NCBI GenBank assembly: GCA_963082975.1
Contig: OY720346.1
Span: forward strand, 25,786,720-25,850,719
Direction of reading: 5' to 3'
Source: Labia minor
Taxonomy: Eukaryota; Arthropoda; Insecta; Dermaptera; Spongiphoridae
DNA length: 64,000 nt
In this document: in pieces, positions 47,396-59,055 of the stretch
How positions within the stretch are numbered: position 1 is the stretch's first letter
How the letters are laid out: each line of letters starts with the position of its first letter
Translations under genes and position numbers: made by a program
Notes under the pieces: model-generated
Database searches by the model: none
What the model saw: the letters and a program-made list of their open reading frames with translations, nothing else
What the model was told of the DNA's origin: nothing

Positions 47396-47482
47396 ATGGA
47401 AAAACAGGATTATCGCGTCTTGATGAAACATTGTTTTTTAATGGGAAAAACTTGTGAACAATTATTGCAGTGGTTGATGTAG
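47396..47482 (+). pseudogene. N-terminal fragment of a mariner-like transposase
   Basis: ATG opens MEKQDYRVLMKHCFLMGKTC then EQLLQWLM and a stop. This matches the usual mariner start (M....YRVLIKHYFLRGK), the first helix-turn-helix. No further transposase blocks or inverted ends were recognised nearby. Confidence 0.6.
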
Positions 47483-47589
47483 CTTGTAAACGAATTGATG
47501 AAATGTCATGATACTTCATACATAAACTAGTGACAGATGAGCCTCTCGAAATGAGTCATGTTCATTTTCTAGTGGCGTCACCTATTGAA

Positions 47590-48980
47590 AAATCCCGGGA
47601 CTTCCATGTAGTATTATAGATTATTCTTATTTATTGACATAACCATTCATATCAGGGAAAACCCATCTGAATTTGGATTCTGATCATTCCATTCTATCAC
47701 ACTCTCTGTCCCTTTTTAGGATTTCTAGGATGAGAGTTTGAGAAATATAATAATCAAACAATATTTTAAATAATAAAACAAAAACAAAAATAAATAAATG
47801 TAACAATATAACATACAATTATTACAAAGGGCAGTGGTAAAGACATACCATTCTATATAAATACTCTTTAATATTATTTTTCAAAAGGCTACCTGATTTC
47901 TATTTTCTAACGTCAAAAGTAAAAATTTACTTTGAAAATAAGTATAAGTGATGATCTAATATTACAGTTAGGATGACATAGTATTTGATTCTAATCGGAG
48001 TGTACGTCTCATGTTACATCAATTTAAGAGTCACCGAGTTCATTATAGTGCATTTCATACAATTTCATCAATAAATCTCTCTATTTTAACGGGACACATT
48101 CATTCATTCATTCAATGTCGATAACAAGTGGCCATAAAAACTGGACAGTGAATCACTTATTGAAATTCAATGGTCAGATTATGTTACTCTATAAACACAG
48201 AGATGCAAATTTTTATGTGTCAATGTGTCCAAGTTTCAAAGTCAAATGGGTTTTTATTTTTATCGTGTTTATTTAATGAGGATAAAAGGGAAGGAGGGGG
48301 GGGGGGGGGTGGAAATTTATGTCGATTTTTACGGTGATAATATAAGACCCCCCAAGGTGATGAGGAGTGTACCATAAGCAACAGAAAAATGAGTAGGGAG
48401 GAGGAGACAATGATATGGTTGTAATGTAACGCAATCGATTCTCCATCCATTTAGTATAAGCGTAAAAAATTTGAAGGTAGTTCTATTGAATGAAATATAA
48501 GTATACTTTTATGTTTATATCAAAAAAAAACAACATAAAAATAAATAAATAAATAAAAATATGTGTAATATACTTACCTACTTGATAGATAACAGTAATG
48601 TAGAAATACATTTTTATTTTTACTTATGATTATCCTTCTGGCTGTGCAATTGACAAGTCAGTGACTTCTGATCTGAGAGTTCAGGTTTCTTCAATATTTA
48701 TTAAATGACTCACTTAGATATTATGTACATTCTTAAAATGTTTTTAAATATATTTATATATATATATTTGTATATATAATATAGAAGTATAAGACTATAT
48801 AAATTAGTATATAAATGAAATTTGAGTTTTTGATGTCCATATTTGACTTTGAGTTTTAATTAAATTTATGATGGATGAGCTGGGAATTTGGTTATAATGA
48901 GAGTAGAAAAATTGGTGAAAAATTGATTTAAGGAAAAATGATCAGCGCAGTCAGGAGAAAAAATAAAATTAAGTATAAAA
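47590..48980. other. Intergenic DNA, no gene seen
   Basis: Moderately AT-rich sequence with a 14-base G run at 48296-48309. The 76-codon antisense frame at 48220-48450 depends on this G run and has no domain. Confidence 0.5.
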
Positions 48981-48983
48981 AAG

Positions 48984-49573
48984 CTGGAGTGTCTCCACTT
49001 CACTATCTCGCAAATTTGAATTGGATTAAATAACATATATTAATTTAAATTAACTTAATTAAATTATAAATTAAAATTAATAAATCATATTTATTAAACC
49101 AGCGCATGTTTGGCTCTTTGTTGATGGCACCACGTCACTTGTTGGCGCGTGAGATTTGCAGTGTTAAAAAATTAATTCTGGTAATTTCAGCGAATCAATC
49201 AAGCTGAAATTCTATATATAGCAGTTTTATACAATTATTAATTATGTGAAAAATTATCAAACATATATCTTTATTTTTACGGTCACTTTAGAGGAAAAAA
49301 AATCAAAACGTTGTAAGTAATGACCCTCTTCCGGTTGAACTACATTTCTCAAAAGTTGATAGAAAACTAAGAATTTTGAATAATGCTCATGTACCAAATT
49401 TCATCATTCTAGCTCAAACCGTTTGTGCGTAATCTTGGTTAAATACATACACACACACACACACACACATTTTTCTCAACCTTAGTGAAAATGATTCAGG
49501 AACCTTCAAAACGTATAAAAACATCAAAATCTCAACATCGAAAATTTTCGTGATCTTACGAGATAGTAAAAAA
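48984..49573 (+). mobile_element. Family B repeat, copy 2
   Basis: It is closely similar to 18376-18972 along its length, from CTGGAGTGTCTCCACT to ACGAGATAGTAAAAA, including CTTCCGGTTGAAC and ACCAAATTTCATCA. The CA microsatellite is longer here (49450-49469). It is non-coding. Confidence 0.8.
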
Positions 49574-50480
49574 TTATAAGTGAATAGAAATTGAATAGAA
49601 GTCACTAAAGATAGGTAAGTTTGGAGAAATCTAACAACTTTCCAATTCAGTAGTTTTATTAAGATTGATAGATAAATAAATTAACTCATGATTTTGTTTA
49701 AACCTTAATCCGGAAAAACTTTAAGTTGATGATATATAAGTATAAAAACTTGGTTTTAAAAAATGTTTGTTTAATTAACCTGAATTCTTTCGATGGACGA
49801 TTCTTTCTGTGTCTCTCCCTTATTTCCCACGCACTCTCTTTTCTTTGGCTCATCGTTTGGCCTTTGACTCGTTGAACCTGCACCACGCCACACACCAACT
49901 GATCCACTTCCTCATCCGCTATCCTCCAATCCACTTGTCCTTTTTATTTAGTCAATACAACTTTTTTTTAGTCAATTTTGTTAATGCATACCTAAACCAA
50001 ATAAACCTTTCATACCTGGATTTTCATTATTTTTATATATTTTCATTTATTTTAAACTCATTTAATAACCATAATTTATTATTATAAATAATCTCATTAT
50101 TCAAGTTATAATTTTTATTTAAACAATATTTATAAATAATTTACTAACTGAAATTTATAAAAATATACTAATTGATTTTGAATTAATACCATCCAATAAG
50201 AGAAGCCAAGGAGTTTAAAATAATTTAGTTTTCTACTAAAAAAATAAAAATTATTTTTTTTAATTTTAATTTTAATAAAATATTTAAATTTTATTTCTAA
50301 TTTTTACAATTTTATTTTATTATTAACTGAAATACGTACAAATTTTTATAGGGACAAAATGTGTTCGATTATTCCATAAATTTTTAAATATTTTTTTTGT
50401 TTTTGTTTATGCTACTTCCCTGTTCAATATACTATTGTATTTATCTTTTGTAAGTGTTTTGATTGGCACTTTAAATGTTG
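49574..50480. other. Intergenic DNA with a possible orphan exon at 49775-49930
   Basis: The segment 49775-49930 is less AT-rich and open on both strands. The minus-strand frame (VDWRIADEEVDQLVCGVVQV and a charged tail) has no recognised domain. No confident splice partner was found. Confidence 0.25.
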
Positions 50481-50620
50481 TTCATATAGAGAAGAGGGGC
50501 TTGGCCTCTGCCCTTCCTTTTTTGCCAAGGGCCTATCGCCTGAGGCAAAAGGCCTCAGAGAGCAGGGGCAACGACACGCCCATCTGCCACTCAACCATTC
50601 ATGTATATTGCACACTGCAT
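50480..50620. other. GC-rich patch of unknown origin
   Basis: GGGGCTTGGCCTCTGCCC, GCCAAGGGCCTATCGCC and TGAGGCAAAAGGCCTCAG occur close together with partial inverted symmetry. It is probably a fragment of a GC-rich transposon end. No duplication was identified. Confidence 0.3.
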
Positions 50621-50790
50621 GAATAATTTTACCTATATGGAAATCGAAATTTCTAAAGAAATGATGAAATCATTATAAAACAATTAAAAACTAAAAAAAT
50701 ATTAATTATTAATTAAAAAAAAAATTAAATAATAAAATTATTGTTTACCTTTATAGTACTTAATAAAATTTAATAATATATATATATATA

Positions 50791-50850
50791 TAAAGGTTTT
50801 TGTCTGCACATTGCTCAGAATTTAAAATTTTTTGCATATCTTCGCGTTTC
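50791..50850. repeat. Short repeat shared with family C
   Basis: After an AT tract, TCTGCACATTGCTCAGAATT recurs here and at about 41222-41241, with different sequence beyond. Confidence 0.6.
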
Positions 50851-52434
50851 ATGACCTCAATGTCTAATATAAAAAAACAGAATATATTATTTTTAATGTT
50901 TTATGAATACAAAAATATTTTTAAAACGTCAATTAAAATGACTAAATTATATTATTTTTGTTTTTGTTTCAATTATTAATTACAACTACATTTTAACAGC
51001 AAAATTGATTTCTTAGTTATATAAAATTAAAATATGATTTTTTAGACAAATGATAAAACGAGATGTTTTAAATTTTTGTCTTTTTTATATTGAGTATTTT
51101 TTTTAAATTTGTTTTAAATCACAATTATTGTATTCTATTCTAATTTTTTATTAATAGTTTTCTTTTTATTTTTAATTTTTAATAAATTCTCTTTTTTTGA
51201 TATGATATTAATAAAAAATAATATTAAATTGTATATAAATTTAAAAAATTAGAATATTTGAATTTTTAAATTTTAACTCATGTAATCAATCATATACATA
51301 GAGAATAGAAAATTTTGAAAATCAACTTGATATTAAATTTGGAAAAAAAATATTGATATTAATAATATAGAGACTATTCAAATATAATTTGAAACTCTTT
51401 CTTTCCCTGTATTCTAAATTGAAAAAAACGGAGTGTTAAGAAACTAAGATGCATTAGGAAGCATGGGTAGGTAAATGAATTAAGCTAGAAGAGGAGGCAA
51501 TTTATAATTTTCTTCTAATTCAGATTTAGGACAAATCAAACAACATTATATCAAATCTCGCTAAGAACATTCAATATTTCTGTACACAAATTATTCCGAG
51601 TCTTGGCAAAGCATATGACTCAGTTTAAATTGAAATTTATATAAATTAACAAAGTGAAAATTTTTATTTGTTTAAATTTTATTATAATGAATCACAAAAA
51701 AAATTAAATATATAGATCACGTGATTAAAAGAGTGAGAAAGAGAAGCAAGAAACTTGAGATTTGACGACAGGACACGATGTGAAACTAAATAAAATCGTG
51801 TAAAAAAAATAATTATTTATAAAAGTTCAAAGTTATATCTATTAATTATAAATTTTTTTTTAAATGTTTAAATTATCCTTAAATTTATAATAAAATAAAT
51901 TTCTGGTATAATAAATTGTTGATTTTGTTTCTTAAGTTTTTCATTTATTTATTTATTATTCTTTTTCTGTATTTTTATTTATTATTCCATTAATTATAAA
52001 TTCATCATAAATATTATCATTCTATATATTTAGAGGATAAACCTTTGACACACCTACAAAAAAGAATATATATATATAAACGAATGAAAAAAAATTAACT
52101 ATATCGAATTCTAGTAAATTATTAGGATTGTAATAATTTGGTGAGAAGAAGCAAGTTGGATAATGAATGTGTGGGGTATTGTATTAGGGGTGGGGCGCGG
52201 ATATAGAGGATAAACCTTTGACACACCTCCAAAAAAGAAAAAAAAATTATAATATCTTATCTAATTTTATTGGAAATAATCGAAACGAATACTGCACATT
52301 AAAATAAGCGAGTAAATTGGTTTCATTTATTCTCCTCTGTCGAACTCAATTGACACTCCATTAAAACGGATATCTTTATGAGACGCGACCTTTAACAGGA
52401 GAAAAATAAAACAAAATTCATATTATATATATAC

Positions 52435-52477
<43 letters not shown>

Positions 52478-54500
52478 TATAAAGCAATCATTTATTCTTT
52501 CTTTTTCATTTCCTTTTTCGTCTTAACCCTTCTTTAATTTTATTTAAGAATAAAAAAACAACAACAACAACAACAACAACAACGAACAAACGAGACATTC
52601 ATCGATTAGAAACAAAATTAATATCTATTTAAAATGTTATTTCCTTTTTCATAAATTGATGGAAGATAATTTGGGTCATAATTCAGCCGTTGGGGCTGAA
52701 CGCCTCGGGCCCACATATAATAAAATAAATGCCTGCGTCGCTAACAGCCTCGTAAATTTCAAATAGACTCTTACCATTTGGAATATAGATCCCACAACTA
52801 TATATGTAGATTGTAATTTATCTGTTCATTAAGTGTGTTGCATTATTATAGATTTTATACTTCTATTATACAAAGTGAATAGATAAGCGATGACCGGTGG
52901 CGAGTACCTACGGATTGGTGTTATTTTTTCTGCTAATAATGATTTAAAATTTATTACTCTTTACTATATATATATATATAAAGACAGTATTTTTGTAATG
53001 GTTATACTAAATAATTGAAATAATAGAGAGAATAGAGAATTTAATAAATTACTACTTAGATATATCCAAGAAAAAGAATCACCTCCCCACTAAACTAGTT
53101 ACTTTATATTTTGGGAATAATATGAAATTAATTATTGTAAAATCATAATAGAGTCTTTTTAGATTACAATAAAAAATATTTTTCCACAAAACTACACGAT
53201 ACTTCTACAAAGGAACCATTCATGATGTAGGCTGTTCCCCGATAAAGCCGGTTCTATGCTTTTTGATGGAATATTTTTGATAAGAAAAAATTAATTAATT
53301 TTAATTTCTGATAGATTGAATAAAATGAATAGAAATTTAAACGTCAAAACTATTTTAACAAGATTAATTATATATATATTTAATTTATACATTTTTTTTT
53401 TTATTTTTACTTAATTTATATGATAATTATTTTCTGCACCTTGATAATATAAATTTAAATAAATAATTTATTTTATTAAAAACAAAGAGATATTAGTGTT
53501 GGGTGTTAAAGAAATGTAGGCGAGTGATTAAAATTTATTATTATTATTTTTATTATCTTTTTTCAAAATTAAAGAAAGAATATCTATTTATTATTAACAT
53601 AATGTGTATTATGAAAGTGTATTGATAGTATGGTGATAGAAATGTTAGGATATATATAATTAAATAAATGAGAGACTAAAGGAATAATACTGGTTTTAAT
53701 ATTAAAATAAACGTAATCAAGTAATTTATTACATTTTTAAATATATTTTTTATTTTTTTATTTTTAAGTATTTTACAAAAAGTATGAAATAATGATCATA
53801 ATAATAATAATGATAATATTTATTATAATAATATTAATAAATATTCTGTTCTCATCTACATATAAATATAAAAACCTTTCATAAATATTAAATTAAAATT
53901 TTACTTTGTTTTTTATAAAAAAAAATATTATTTTCTTAAAATAATTGAAATTAATCATTTAATAATTTTTTTCGACTTTTTGTCACGCCTTTTTACACAC
54001 CCTATCCACGTCCTTCTGGTCATTCAAGGCTTACTTAGAAAAAAAGAAAAATTTAATTCGCTTCTCTTTTAGACTTTGACAGGCGAGACTCAATCGAATT
54101 GTGCATAAATTTTCAATTAATCGGATACATATTTTATTAAAATACATGCACTCTTAGACTCACCCACTCATTTATATAAGTAAGTTGATTTTTGATCGTA
54201 TAATATATTCAGCAAAAGAGAAAGAGAAATTTGTTTTATTCTCCTCCGATACAGGGTATGTTTAAATATGACTAATTTATTGTTTTATTATATATAAATA
54301 ATTCATATGAAAATAAATATTCAATTTTAATTGATGAAATAAATAATTACTTTATGTCATTTAAAATACATGGACAAATTATTTAATTAATGTATTTTAT
54401 ATTTTTTTTCTGAAAGATTATTAATATTTAAATTTTATTTGGTTTGTTTTAATCAAAAACCATTATTTAATCATTAACCATTATTATGAAATTATATTAT
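50851..54500. other. AT-rich intergenic DNA with simple repeats
   Basis: No gene was recognised. A 36-bp direct repeat starting TAGAGGATAAACCTTTGACA occurs at 52031 and 52204. A TA tract lies at about 52438-52467 and a (CAA)n tract at 52558-52583. A less AT-rich patch at 52680-52800 (GTTGGGGCTGAACGCCTCGG) has no frame. Confidence 0.5.
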
Positions 54501-54502
54501 AG

Positions 54503-54565
54503 GGCCGACGGAAGAGAGCATGCAAGGCAGGTGGGCGCCGCATCGAAGGGGGCGCCATCATGAGA
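54503..54565. repeat. hAT-like terminus relic
   Basis: GGGCCGACGGAAG followed by GGTGGGCGCCGCATC and GGGGGCGCCATC resembles one end of the GGCGCC hAT-type MITEs. No partner end was found. Confidence 0.35.
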
Positions 54566-54848
54566 TTCGGAAATATACTATAATTTTATTAAAATTTAGA
54601 ATCTATAGAATACTTAATAAATTATAATAAATAATCTAACTTAACTATGAATATGGAGACATAAAATACATATTTTGTTTGTAATGTTATATTAGTAGAT
54701 ACCACACTTAATTTTAATTTATCATCTTGGTAATTATTTCTAGGGTTTGTCGGGTTTTGAAATTCAGGTTCTCGACTCGAATTTCAAACTGACTTTAAAT
54801 ACCCATGTTTCGAGTTTAAAATTTTTTTATTTATCTATTGATATATAC

Positions 54849-55378
54849 CAGTGATTCCCAAAGTGGGCGCTACTTCGTGGGCGCAGGAGCGATCCAGGGG
54901 AGCGGTGATGGCCACAGGTGCATTTAGGGAAAATTACTTGTATATTACTTTTCTATTCTGAGATCAATAAATAGATACATAAATGCAATGTTTCTAATTT
55001 ACGCCTTTATTTATAATATTTTGCAAATAGATACATTTATCTTTCTGTTTAAATGTTGTTAAAATTAAAAAAAGTTAATTTCCAGAGAGTGCTTAGTCTA
55101 CTTATTTACACTTTTTTTGCGTTTAAAGGAATGGAATCGAAAAAGAAATTATCTGGTGCCCAAGCCCGTAAGCATAAAGCTGCGAAAGACGCAAATATTA
55201 AAAAATAAGCAAATTTATTAAAAAAATTATAAATCCTGATAAAGGTTGTAGTGAAGTTGATTTAGAAGAAATATGTATTGTCGAACCGTGTTCATCAACG
55301 AGTTTTTCAAAAGATCATTCTGAACTACAACATGATTTAAATGAAACGCAACAGTTAGATCTAAATGCAGTTGTTCTT
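54849..55378 (+). pseudogene. Left-end fragment of a hAT element
   Basis: It starts CAGTGATTCCCAAAGTGGGC, as does the intact hAT at 26820. From ATG at 55131 it reads MESKKKLSGAQARKHKAAKD, the start of hAT transposases with a TTF/MYM-type finger, then meets a stop. A shifted frame continues IINPDKGCSEVDLEEICIVE. Its N-terminus differs from that of the 28994 gene, so the two belong to different hAT groups that share end sequence. No right end is present, so it is a broken remnant. Confidence 0.7.
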
Positions 55379-55379
55379 T

Positions 55380-55500
55380 GTTTTTGTTTTTGTTTTTTTT
55401 TTATTTTTTTGTAAATCCTCTACCCCAAATAGGGAGAGGATAGAGATATACTGGGTTGTATATAATCTCTTTAATTAAATAAATAAAATAAATAAATAAA
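55380..55500. repeat. Possible retroposon tail
   Basis: A T-rich stretch is followed by CTCTACCCCAAATAGGGAGA and TATAATCTCTTT, then a TAAATAAA-type simple tail. It interrupts the hAT fragment. A LINE 3' end is likely but no protein part is present. Confidence 0.35.
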
Positions 55501-55734
55501 ATAAAAATAATTTTCTTTATTTGATTTCTTCCATTGGATAACATTAGCAGTTGCACAGATCTGCTAATAATACTAACTCAAAATTGAATCATTTTAAAAT
55601 ACAATATACTTGAATAGTATTTCAAATAATCTATCAATCACAAAATAACATCCATGGAGGATGTATCGAGGTATGTTCATTCATTTGTTGTTAATGTTGT
55701 TCTTGCAATCCATGTTGTAATTTACAACATCCTT

Positions 55735-55945
55735 GAACGTTATGTAGTTACATCGGGTGTCCCAGAATAATTCAGACCCCGAACATGACATCCCGCCCCT
55801 TTTTGCTCTAATCTCGGCCATCGACTCCATAAACTCTCCACCCTATCATTTCCATGTAATTCAATAGACACTAGAAACAAGCGAATATTTTTATTTCGCT
55901 TCGCCTCCGGGACAAGACGAAGAAATGTTTTGCACTTATTTATGA
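55735..55945. other. Mixed-composition patch starting GGGTGTCCCAGAATAA
   Basis: Strings like GGGTGTCCCA are frequent at ends of small arthropod DNA transposons. An antisense 69-codon frame is present without a domain. No opposite terminus was identified. Confidence 0.25.
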
Positions 55946-56355
55946 ACATACTATTATAGACAGCAGGTATCCATCGAACAATAGAATAGCTAAATATGTA
56001 ATTTTATATATATTAAAATACCTACATTTATAGATCATGTCAGTAGCGTAATGGTTATAGTTTTTAATCCGTGGAATTTGTCGAAGAGGGATCGTAGCTC
56101 TAAAAGTTCATTAAACAGGCGCTATTGAACTCTAAAATTCCTCCTACTCATCCTATATATCTGATCCAATTCTCTCCATCCCACCCCCTGTCTATAACCA
56201 TTCCTCACCCAAACGAGCCAAATACACGTTGATTCCAACTTACTTATGACTAAAAATGTTTAAATAATTATGCACTTTAATCTATACTCTATATATATAT
56301 ATATATATATTCTATATGCAATCTCCGTCTATGATCTCATAGTATTTAGATAGAT

Positions 56356-56600
56356 AAATCATCTTTATTAGTTTTTTTCTTAATTTAAAATTATATGACG
56401 TCATCCAGCCATTCATGACGTCACAGCCTGGTCTTACATATATATTCTAAATAAAATAAAATTAAAAATATTTATGTTATATGCCTATCTGTTTTTTATT
56501 ACATTAATAGATATATTAAAATTATTTGAAATTGTTTCTGTAACTGGAAATTAATTTACTTAGTCGTCGGTTCAGACCTGGCCAGAGGTCAACTTATTTT
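56356..56600 (+). mobile_element. Family A dispersed repeat, copy 7 (partial)
   Basis: Only the half with the paired TGACGTCA sites and the distal end (CCTGGCCAGAGGTCAACTTA) is present. The distal CCGTCGGTCGG block is eroded. Confidence 0.85.
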
Positions 56601-57204
56601 TTTAAGAACCAAATTGAAAAATTTAGAAAAAACTGGACTAGATTTATGAATTAATTTACATATATATAAAAAATTATTTTAGAAATTTTTCCTCCAACTG
56701 AAAAATATACTGGAACCTAAGAAGGTTGAGATATATAAAATGTTAATTGGATATGTAACTAATGTATTACTTACTAAATATTTTTTAAAATTAAAATAGA
56801 AATTCATACTAGAAAAGAATTGTTTAACGTAATTTGCTAAGAACACAGCAGAGAAAAGCATAAATCATCCATATCTTCGAAATGACATGTAGACTTACTA
56901 TAGCGTATCCCAACCAAGATAAGAACAATTCTTACCATTTATCCTCTTTTTTATAAAATATATTTACATTAAATTAAAATTATATCACATTCGGCAAAAA
57001 ATTTTAAATTTAAATTGAGACATTTACATTAATACGCCACCTCCTTGTTTTTTTTTTTTTTTCAAAATATGATAATTTAATTAATGAACTTCTTACTGAT
57101 ATATTTATAATTTTTTTTTTAAATTTTCAATAAGATCTTTGAATAAAATTAAGCTTATTGATTTAATAGAATTAATAGAATAAAACTTATTGATTCGATT
57201 TAAG

Positions 57205-57375
57205 ATGTATTCTAAAACACCACTAATTTTGAAAATTAATATTTGTTTATTTTATTTTATTTTAATATGTATTTTATTTGAAATAATTTGCAGTAGAGCG
57301 CTCACCTCCCCGCTAGCCCCTCTCAATGCCCCTCGGCCTCCTGAACTACCTCCTCCTGCCGGCTGGCCGAGTTAA
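57205..57375 (+). CDS. Possible small secreted proline-rich peptide
   Basis: ATG at 57205 opens 56 residues. A hydrophobic N-terminus (LKINICLFYFILICILFEII) is followed by CSRA and a proline-rich tail (SPLAPLNAPRPPELPPPAGW). That looks like a signal peptide plus a short mature peptide. However, the hydrophobic part comes from AT-rich DNA that often encodes such residues, and the tail begins at TTTGCAG, which could equally be a splice acceptor. I do not recognise a family. Confidence 0.2.
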   Translation: MYSKTPLILKINICLFYFILICILFEIICSRALTSPLAPLNAPRPPELPPPAGWPS

Positions 57376-57439
57376 ACGTATTAGTTCCCCTTCCCTGCCT
57401 TGTGTAAGACCCTGACCGGCCTCTCCACTGAAATCATCC

Positions 57440-58184
57440 CTTAATCAGTCGCTAATCAAGAATTAATTGTAATTTTATTATTTATTTTTATTAATTAAAA
57501 GGAAGATTAGTGAACTTTAAAAAAAAAATATTTCAATAAAAATTAAATTTTATAAAGTGCATTTTTATAATTTTTTATCCATAGACCCAAATAAATTTAT
57601 AAATTTTTCATTAAAATCTTTGAAAAGAATTAATCTTAAATATTCTATCAGATGTCATTAATTAAATTTTATTAAAAGTAAAATTAAAATTATTTAAAAA
57701 TTAAAAAATCATATACAAAATTTTATTTTTCTTTAAATATATTTATTGAAATATTTTTTAAATTTCAATATATATATTAAACCTATTAAAACTTATTTAT
57801 TTAAAAAATAGCAAGATGTGCTGATTATTTTCAAAATTCATATAATATAATTATAAATCAAAAAAATATAAATTTCTTATATTCATATAGGAATATATAA
57901 TTTTAAATATTCTATATAAGTATTCTTTCTAATCTCATTATCGCTCACACCGTTCCTTTCAAATCTCATATGAATATTGTTTTGTCAATTTCATATTATT
58001 AGAACACTTTTGAAAAATGAATAATATTTCTATTACCTACTCGTATATATCAATTAAACAGAATAAAATCTTCGTGAAATTAATAATATAATCATAATTG
58101 GTTTTCTGATGTTTTCTAAGATATTTTTATTATATGTCTATTAAATGCGTATTATAACTTATTATAATCATGGTTCTATATAGG
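57440..58184. other. AT-rich intergenic DNA before the LTR element
   Basis: Low-complexity sequence with no gene or repeat boundary recognised. Confidence 0.5.
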
Positions 58185-58188
58185 ATGT

Positions 58189-59055
58189 TGTAGTGGGGGT
58201 TACGTTGGGTGCCAGCGATGGAGGGGAGGTGACGGCAGTCCAGCGATCCACACTTACAAGGAGAGGGACAGAGGGGTGAGGGGAGGGGCTTTCAGGCTTA
58301 CCACCGCCTCGGGACAGGGGAACTTGTAGGGAGAGGTTTTAGGTCTCCTTTACAATGGAAGGTGAGAGTGATGAAAGGGTTGAGCGCCAACGAGTTTTGC
58401 TAAACTCGTAAAAGGAAAGATAGAGAAGGGGAATAGGTGAAAAAGAATAAGGAGGGAAAAATTAGGTTTACTAGAATATCTAGGAGAAAGGGTAAGAAAA
58501 AGAAGTCTTCTATATACATATATTTTATATTTACAATATTATATACATAGAGGTTGATTGAGGTACAATCATAGAGATTGGCGTATTAATCTTAGATTAG
58601 ATATAATTGCAGGGAGAAGGGAAATTATCAAGGTTTCACCCGAAGATAATTTCTAGGAAAAGGAAAATGAAAAGAACTGTGGGAGAATAGAATGAAGAAC
58701 TAGCGGATTTTCGTTCAATCAAACTACCTCGGCAATAGGGAATAGTTTAATCCCTATTGTACAGGTGAAGGCGAAGAGAGTGAGAAATTTAGAAAGCGTT
58801 TGAAAATGGCGAGGGAGGCGGTCGGCTCGACACGTCTTTCCTCTTTCAAAGCTTCTAGACAACTGTTTTCTTGACACCAGTATTTACACTTGCTCTCTGT
58901 TTTAATGCCTCTCATTGGCCAAATAATGGTGGTGTCATCCCTTATTTGAGCCAATGACTTGACTTGTCACATTTTCCGTTATATTGCTATCCAACGGATG
59001 TCGTGAATGGAAAGTTTCCATGCCACGGTGGCTTAAACAAAGGGAGGCCGTTACA
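58189..59055 (-). repeat. 3' LTR (element orientation)
   Basis: 867 bp, with the same length and the same encoded short frames as the other LTR. Confidence 0.93.

Noticed and set aside
49809-50087. 92-codon plus-strand frame
   Set aside because: Its second half is AT-rich low-complexity sequence and no recognised motif is present. The opposite strand is equally open.
56035-56120. Possible tRNA-like head (TAGCGTAATGGTTATAG)
   Set aside because: The A-box-like string is present but the B-box match is poor and no cloverleaf or duplication could be made out.
58754-58954. 66-codon frame that recurs identically at 62941-63141
   Set aside because: It is part of the two LTRs, and the repetition reflects the LTR pair and not a gene family.
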